A DNA stretch of 10,035 nucleotides from Neptuniibacter sp. (GTDB taxonomy: Bacteria > Pseudomonadota > Gammaproteobacteria > Pseudomonadales > Balneatricaceae), in the NCBI GenBank assembly GCA_030149405.1, contig JASBRM010000228.1, forward strand, positions 1 through 10,035, given 5' to 3'. The translations under genes and the position numbers were made by a program. This document shows positions 6,582-10,035 of the stretch, piece by piece; within the stretch, counting starts at the first letter, position 1; the number at the start of each line of letters is the position of its first letter. The notes under the pieces were generated by a model. The model worked only from the letters and a program-made list of their open reading frames with translations, had not been told where the DNA came from and did no database searches.

Positions 6582-7352
6582 TTATAACTGAGTAAGCCGC
6601 TTCAACAACTTATGATATTCGGAGTGGGAGGAAATATTGTTATGACTTGCCTTATCCATCTCATACACCTTGGCTAAACCGGGTTTAAAGTTATCAAACA
6701 ACTTCATGGAACTGTGCGTAGGGATAACCTTATCGTCCACAGCCACTATGATAGAGGTAGGCGCATCAACCTGTTTGGCATATTGCCAGGACAGGTACTT
6801 ATCTTTGAGCAGCAACGACACAGGAAAGCCCCAGTAGATCTCGCTGGCAACATCCTCAACACTACTGAACGGTGTGATCAGGATCAGTTTGTCAGGTGAG
6901 GTTTGCGCAGCTAATCGGGTCGCCACACCCGACCCAAGGCTACGGCCAATCAGCACAATATCCTCATGGGTCTGATTAACATGGTCATACAATGCGCGGG
7001 CATCCTGATAGATCCTCTCTTCTCCCGGTTCGCCATCACTGCCGCCATAACCGCGATAGTGCAACAGAAAAAGTGAATAACCCGGAAAGGTCGCTTGGAA
7101 TGACTCTAAATTTCGCGAAACATCCTCAGCGTTACCGCCAAAGTAAATCACCGCTTTATTGGTGTTTTTGATTTCAGTTGTTACAACGGTTTCACCCACA
7201 CCAGTCGGTAGAAGCAAGGTTTTAGCAGGATCGGAAACCACGCGGTCACGCGGGAAATAGAGCAGATTATCCTGATAAAAATACAGGACGGCGCACAAGG
7301 ACAGGTAGCAAATACTGCCCAGATAAAAGAGGCTCAGAGTGATTTTTTTCAT
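6582..7352 (-). CDS. Membrane-anchored alpha/beta hydrolase (BEM46/ABHD13-like)
   Basis: This 256-residue serine hydrolase has a single N-terminal hydrophobic segment (about 5-26) and then a BEM46-like start (YFYQDNLLYFPRD). The nucleophile elbow is GRSLGSG with S138. The likely catalytic Asp is D207 (VDDKVIP) and the His is H237 (ASHNN). HYRGYGGSDGEPGE (98-111) is the family loop that follows the oxyanion strand. The length fits the family, and the catalytic domain probably faces the periplasm if the N-terminal segment is an anchor. Natural substrates in this family are poorly known; acyl ester or thioester hydrolysis is a fair guess. The start lies 30 nt after the stop of the HEITH protein gene on the same strand, so the two are probably co-transcribed. 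No clear Shine-Dalgarno is visible. All catalytic residues are intact. Confidence 0.88.
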   Translation of the reverse strand: MKKITLSLFYLGSICYLSLCAVLYFYQDNLLYFPRDRVVSDPAKTLLLPTGVGETVVTTEIKNTNKAVIYFGGNAEDVSRNLESFQATFPGYSLFLLHYRGYGGSDGEPGEERIYQDARALYDHVNQTHEDIVLIGRSLGSGVATRLAAQTSPDKLILITPFSSVEDVASEIYWGFPVSLLLKDKYLSWQYAKQVDAPTSIIVAVDDKVIPTHSSMKLFDNFKPGLAKVYEMDKASHNNISSHSEYHKLLKRLTQL

Positions 7353-7382
7353 TAGTTATCTATTTAGGTCCAGAGCCAGTGT

Positions 7383-8081
7383 CTAGGGTACCGAGATGTA
7401 TAACCACTTGTGATTCAGTAATAAATTGATGAACTTTTGCGGCTCAGCCTGTTGAGTCAGATGCAGATAAGACTTTACAGCAAACCCTCTGGTATTAAAG
7501 CCCATATAAGTCACACTGATTTCGTCTCCAGACTCCCAGGGGCCGGTTCCTTCAGAATGGATAACCTCGTCTCTTTTAGCCTCGGATAAAACCCCAAGCT
7601 GAGTGGCATGAGCAATATATTCATGAGCGGCATTGTTCCACTTTTCCTCCACATCTGAAGCGCTGTGTTGAAAGATTGCGTGGGTGATCTCATGCGCAAC
7701 CGCACCAATGTAGTGTTCCTTATCAAAGGCCATATCATACATTTTCGGTGGCTCTCGGCTACTCAAAATAGCATCCAGAGACATCATGCGAATTTGATCC
7801 GCCTTACGGTCATAGCTGCCATAGGCCATATAGCCATTCTGGTTTATCCGCTTACTTATAACCCAGATAGGAATAGTTCTTTGAGGTCTTAACTGATAGT
7901 TGCCAAGAAAATGGACAGCACGATCCGCCGCATCGCAAATATGCTCAACCATACTGTTGTTTGAAGCCCTGATCAGAATCTCAGGTACTTTGGGACACTG
8001 ATATTCAGCAGCAAAAATGCTAGGAGCAAAACCCGGTTGGCTCAGTAGCAGCGAGAAGGTAATGATTAAGAATCGCTTCAT
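7383..8081 (-). CDS. Exported putative zinc metallopeptidase (HEITH motif)
   Basis: This 232-residue protein has a signal peptide (MKRF, hydrophobic core, probable cleavage after IFAA at about residue 25). The centre carries HEITH at 130-134, the HExxH zinc-peptidase signature, in an amphipathic context (IGAVAHEITHAIFQH). A second helix, AAHEYIAHA (151-159), provides E154, 20 residues after the second His, a plausible third zinc ligand as in gluzincins. It resembles an uncharacterised HExxH family that I recall as DUF6639, but I am not sure of that name. Cys29 and Cys49 at the start of the mature protein could form a disulfide. GGGAGA (8088-8093) lies 6 nt before the ATG and supports the start. 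The membrane-anchored hydrolase follows 30 nt later. Proteolytic activity is inferred from the motif only; no substrate can be named. Confidence 0.72.
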   Translation of the reverse strand: MKRFLIITFSLLLSQPGFAPSIFAAEYQCPKVPEILIRASNNSMVEHICDAADRAVHFLGNYQLRPQRTIPIWVISKRINQNGYMAYGSYDRKADQIRMMSLDAILSSREPPKMYDMAFDKEHYIGAVAHEITHAIFQHSASDVEEKWNNAAHEYIAHATQLGVLSEAKRDEVIHSEGTGPWESGDEISVTYMGFNTRGFAVKSYLHLTQQAEPQKFINLLLNHKWLYISVP

Positions 8082-8118
8082 GGGCTTTCTCCCACATTGA
8101 TCAATTCTGAAAATGACT

Positions 8119-8144
8119 AAAAAAATTCACATTTAAGAATTTTA
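8119..8144 (-). terminator. Weak AT-rich hairpin with T-run after the flavin reductase gene
   Basis: On the - strand AAAATTC (8143-8137) pairs with GAATTTT (8128-8122) around an 8-nt loop and runs directly into more T residues (seven in a row with the arm). It lies about 80 nt past the flavin reductase stop and before the HEITH gene. The stem has only one GC pair, so it would be a weak terminator at best. Confidence 0.35.
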
Positions 8145-8186
8145 GGAGTGCTGCCATCCGATAGCCAGTGAGAGGCGTAACCTAAG

Positions 8187-8213
8187 CTGGAACGCTTGAG
8201 GCGTTAAAGCCAG
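8187..8213 (-). other. Small hairpin just past the flavin reductase stop
   Basis: AACGC (8191-8195) and GCGTT (8201-8205) form a stem with a 5-nt loop, and CTGG (8187-8190) can pair with CCAG (8210-8213) outside it across a 4-nt asymmetric bulge. No T-run follows on the - strand. It may stabilise the 3' end of the message or may be chance. Confidence 0.2.
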
Positions 8214-8224
8214 ATTGAAACAAT

Positions 8225-8830
8225 TTAACCTGGCCGGGAGATCTCTACTTTATCCGGTGAGACACTGTAATAGTTCCCACCCATTTTCCCTATTGATGAA
8301 AAAGCCAGCTGATCAATTTTTCCGTCGCTATAAAGCTCATCACGCACATAAACGTGTTGAACATCTAACAAAATCAGTTTACCGCCGGAGGGAAGATCAC
8401 TCACCTTCACAATCTCACGCAAACGGCATTCATAGCGGATGGGTGACTGGAGTACTGATAATGGTTTTGCACTGTAGCTGGGGCAGGATTCAACATCAGC
8501 AAAGCTAAATTCACTTTCACTGGCATGGATGCCGGCGCTGGTTTTATTCATCTTCTCCAGCAGTTCAGTATCCACAACGTTGACCACACACTCGCCCGTT
8601 TCAACCAGATTATTCAGCGTGTCTTTATCCAGACCGTTTCTCTGAGTAATCTGGGTATAGAGCAGCACCGGAGGGTTGCAGCTTGCGACGGTGAAAAACG
8701 AAAACGGCGCTAAGTTATCAACCCCGGATTCAGAACGAGTGCTAATCCATGCAATCGGTCTGGGCGTTACACCACCATTAAGCAGTTGGTAGTTTTCGTG
8801 GCCTTCCAGTTCTGATGTCGTGAAAATCAT
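8225..8830 (-). CDS. Flavin reductase-like FMN-binding split-barrel protein
   Basis: This cytosolic protein of 201 residues belongs to the flavin reductase-like (split beta-barrel, FMN-binding) family. YQLLNGGVTPRPIAWISTRSxxGxxNLAPFSFF (about 14-45) is the characteristic N-terminal FMN-binding block: a turn with P-R-P-I-A-W-I, then the N-L-A-P-F-S segment. The conserved C-terminal block reads IGKMGGNYYS (about 179-188). The central strands (PPVLLYTQ, ECVVNVVD, YECRLREIVKV, KLILLDVQHVYV) fit the barrel, and length is normal for the group. Many members are annotated only as flavin reductases, and some bind FMN without known activity, so the electron partner is uncertain. The start lies 26 nt past the cytochrome b562-like gene stop on the same strand. 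The Shine-Dalgarno is poor, so translation may lean on the upstream gene. Confidence 0.88.
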   Translation of the reverse strand: MIFTTSELEGHENYQLLNGGVTPRPIAWISTRSESGVDNLAPFSFFTVASCNPPVLLYTQITQRNGLDKDTLNNLVETGECVVNVVDTELLEKMNKTSAGIHASESEFSFADVESCPSYSAKPLSVLQSPIRYECRLREIVKVSDLPSGGKLILLDVQHVYVRDELYSDGKIDQLAFSSIGKMGGNYYSVSPDKVEISRPG

Positions 8831-8856
8831 TCCATTAATCTCAACGTGCCTGGCTA

Positions 8857-9276
8857 TTATTTCAAAAAGCTAAGGAACATCTCCCAGAGGCCCGGCTTGG
8901 CTTTTTTGTGGTATTCAGTACGCAACTTATCAATCTGGCTCAGTTTCTCCTGAACCACAGTCAGGTTCTCTGAAGTGGCCGTTGGAATGGCATCAACAAA
9001 GGCCTCTACTTTGTTTAAACCTTCAAGCGAAATCACTTTACGCTCTGGGGAAAAGTCATAAGCCTGGGCACTATCAAGCTGTAATTTAAAGGCATCCAGA
9101 TTCTGGTTAAACGTCTCTGCAGATTCCGTCTCCAGTGCATTTTTAAAATGCAGTCGCATCTGCTTCATCGTTTTCTTCAACGTAAGCGGCTCACCCGCAG
9201 TGGCAACACCAGAAAAAGTAACCAGTAGGGAAAGAGACAAAGAACTAATTAACAGTTTTAAAGCTGAGCGTTTCAT
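8857..9276 (-). CDS. Cytochrome b562-like periplasmic haem protein
   Basis: This 139-residue precursor has a signal peptide (MKRSALKLL, hydrophobic core, ATA before GEP, cleavage near 27). The mature part is a four-helix bundle. The first helix begins LTLKKTMKQMRLHFK, where M37 (or M40) aligns with the axial Met7 of E. coli cytochrome b562. The last helix carries LRTEYHKK, where H123 aligns with axial His102 (LKTTRNAYHQK). The C-terminal tail KPGLWEMFLSFLK is longer than in E. coli CybC but resembles tails I recall from marine gammaproteobacterial relatives. There is no CXXCH motif, so haem would be b-type and non-covalent. A role in periplasmic electron transfer is inferred. The nearest Shine-Dalgarno-like sequence (AAGG) is some 14 nt from the ATG, further than ideal. 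The flavin reductase-like gene follows 26 nt later. Confidence 0.85.
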   Translation of the reverse strand: MKRSALKLLISSLSLSLLVTFSGVATAGEPLTLKKTMKQMRLHFKNALETESAETFNQNLDAFKLQLDSAQAYDFSPERKVISLEGLNKVEAFVDAIPTATSENLTVVQEKLSQIDKLRTEYHKKAKPGLWEMFLSFLK

Positions 9277-9321
9277 AAACAGAACCGACCTTCATAGTGA
9301 TTGCAGAGTATTCCGATGGGC

Positions 9322-9360
9322 AATATACCAGAACTGGTTGAGAGAACATTCATTGTTCTC
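9322..9360 (-). promoter_or_regulatory. Candidate promoter and palindromic operator of the cytochrome gene
   Basis: A perfect palindrome with 7-base arms, GAGAACA-TTCAT-TGTTCTC, lies at 9342-9360, 65 nt upstream of the cytochrome b562-like start. On the - strand TATATT (9327-9322) is a good -10 box, and the expected -35 position falls on the edge of the palindrome, where no strong -35 is seen. That is the layout of an operator overlapping the -35 region, or of an activator site. Further AGAAC-type half-sites occur at 9384-9390 and 9398-9402. Confidence 0.4.
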
Positions 9361-9392
9361 CTATGGTTATTCCAAAAGCTAAAAGAACAACA

Positions 9393-9407
9393 GGTTAAGA
9401 ACTAACC
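9393..9407 (-). terminator. Weak hairpin at the stop of the small acidic gene
   Basis: GGTTA (9393-9397) and TAACC (9403-9407) pair around a 5-nt loop that contains part of the TAG stop codon. On the - strand a T-rich stretch (TGTTGTTCTTTT) follows. The stem is only five pairs, so termination would be inefficient. Confidence 0.25.
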
Positions 9408-9737
9408 CCAGGATTTAAATTCCAGCCCTTCAATCTGTTCCTTATCAATCTTGCCCTGAAGAGAATTCACAATCGAAATGCACTCGTTAAGGTCCGCCTT
9501 CTTGGTAAAGGAACCTTTCTGATCATGCATGGGCAGATCCACAATGAGAGAACCGTCTTCATCGACCATAAACTGCAACATCACGTTGTCGTCATCAATG
9601 ATACCGATAAAGTTGTCCTCTTCATGCAGCAGACTTTGCATAAGCTCGGTGATGTTTTCCAGCGTTTCAGTGACTGCCTCATCGGAGCGTACATGCTTAT
9701 CTTTTGAGTAGTCTGTGTAGACTAATTTATATGTCAT
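9402..9737 (-). CDS. Small acidic protein of unknown function, possibly immunity-like
   Basis: I do not recognise this 111-residue protein with certainty. It has no signal peptide or membrane segment. It is strongly acidic: 24 Asp/Glu against 10 Lys/Arg. The predicted order is an N-terminal strand (TYKLVYTDY), a helix (EAVTETLENITELMQSLLHEE), three strands with acidic turns (FIGIIDD, VMLQFMVDEDG, SLIVDLP), then a helix (DLNECISIVNSLQGKI) and a final EFKSWG. This small alpha+beta layout with acidic surface and a terminal Trp recalls Imm1-type immunity proteins of polymorphic toxins, but the resemblance is loose. The start codon overlaps, as ATGA, the stop of an upstream open frame that has no visible start. 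The Shine-Dalgarno is weak (AAGG, about 10 nt before), so coupling to upstream translation is plausible. Confidence 0.75.
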   Translation of the reverse strand: MTYKLVYTDYSKDKHVRSDEAVTETLENITELMQSLLHEEDNFIGIIDDDNVMLQFMVDEDGSLIVDLPMHDQKGSFTKKADLNECISIVNSLQGKIDKEQIEGLEFKSWG

Positions 9738-9832
9738 TTGGGAAGTGCCTTAACGGGTACAGCGGGTGAGTTTTTGGTTTCAGTCAGCTGTTTGTCGATA
9801 TTTGTAGATTGATTGCGGGAATGATAATGGAA
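9734..9832 (-). pseudogene. Possible 3' remnant of a gene coupled to the small acidic gene
   Basis: A frame of 32 codons with no start codon runs on the - strand from just after a TGA (9835-9833) to a TGA at 9736-9734 that overlaps the ATG of the acidic protein gene. The peptide ends TETKNSPAVPVKALPK, a polar, proline-containing tail that looks protein-like rather than random. The ATGA overlap is what one expects of two genes in one operon. The upstream part of such a gene, if it existed, is lost or frameshifted where the hairpin-rich segment begins. Chance is a real alternative at this length. Confidence 0.25.
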
Positions 9833-9867
9833 TCAGAGTGGATTAGCATTCGGTTGAAGGCGTTATA

Positions 9868-9987
9868 GGCAGATCTCTCTGCCGCTTTTATCTCATGATT
9901 TCGCTCTAATAGCGAGTCATGGTATTTGTTTCGGCAAATACCCCAACACCCCAAAGCCGACCCCGCTTCTTGCCGGGCTTTGCCCGG
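9868..9987. repeat. Cluster of four hairpins, possible dispersed repeat element
   Basis: Four stem-loops follow each other: GGCAGA/TCTGCC (9868-9873, 9878-9883); TCGCT/AGCGA (9901-9905, 9911-9915) nested in CATGA/TCATG (9894-9898, 9917-9921); GGTATTTG/CAAATACC (9921-9928, 9935-9942) with a 6-nt loop; and CCGGGC/GCCCGG (9973-9978, 9982-9987) with a TTT loop. No gene explains them. Such tightly packed palindromes are typical of REP/BIME-like or MITE-like elements, but copy number cannot be seen from one window. The remainder to 10035 holds no recognisable gene. A frame open on the - strand from the right edge to 9784 (83 sense codons, no good start) is noted but not called. Confidence 0.4.
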
Positions 9988-10035
9988 TTCCCTGCGTTTC
10001 TCACTTAAACCAGCGAGCTTGTAAACTCGGCAGCT

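Noticed and set aside
8215..8508. 97-codon + strand frame opposite the flavin reductase gene
   Set aside because: Antisense of conserved family blocks, rich in His/Arg/Ser, without a ribosome site.
9821..9868. Short + strand ORF (MIMESEWISIRLKAL) before the hairpin cluster
   Set aside because: Fifteen codons with no strong ribosome site and no gene following on the + strand; not enough to call a leader peptide.
9784..10035. 83-codon - strand frame open to the right edge
   Set aside because: It has no upstream start in view, reads through four hairpins and uses rare Arg codons; openness of this length across six frames is not strong evidence. Kept as a note in the repeat entry.
1..10035. CRISPR array, tRNA, rRNA or insertion sequence
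   Set aside because: No regularly spaced direct repeats, no cloverleaf-like sequence, no transposase-like protein and no terminal inverted repeats with target duplications were seen.

Overview
The window reads as chromosomal DNA of a gammaproteobacterium, most likely a marine Oceanospirillales-type organism. The basis is an FadH close to the E. coli enzyme, a Ycf48-like/RND (MMPL) pair of the kind seen in Pseudomonas and Marinobacter relatives, a cytochrome b562 with the C-terminal K-P-x-x-W tail, and moderate GC content. The genus cannot be fixed from the sequence alone. No phage, IS, CRISPR, tRNA or rRNA gene was recognised.

Positions 1-5665 are on the + strand. They hold the 3' nine-tenths of fadH (2,4-dienoyl-CoA reductase), closed by a strong intrinsic terminator at 1964-1999. 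A two-gene translationally coupled unit follows: an exported Asp-box beta-propeller of the Ycf48/Hcf136 type, then a 788-residue RND/MMPL-type membrane transporter joined to it by an ATGA overlap. The propeller is probably a periplasmic partner of the transporter. With fadH next door, a lipid or other hydrophobic substrate is an attractive but unproven idea.

Positions 5825-9737 are all on the - strand, converging on the transporter at a structured intergenic region (5702-5762). In transcription order they are: a small acidic protein of unknown function (9402-9737); a cytochrome b562-like periplasmic haem protein followed 26 nt later by a flavin reductase-like FMN protein; an exported HEITH putative zinc peptidase followed 30 nt later by a membrane-anchored alpha/beta hydrolase; and a P-loop nucleotide kinase-like protein.

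The most interesting regulatory signal lies between the hydrolase and the P-loop gene (6386-6570, - strand). A possible 16-codon leader peptide with four consecutive Ile codons is followed by mutually exclusive stems and a perfect intrinsic terminator, placed only 42 nt before the P-loop start codon. This is the layout of a transcription attenuator; a stand-alone small RNA is the main alternative. The right end (9738-10035) has no convincing gene. It is dense in hairpins and may be part of a dispersed repeat. It also holds an open 3' tail of 32 codons whose stop overlaps the start of the small acidic gene.
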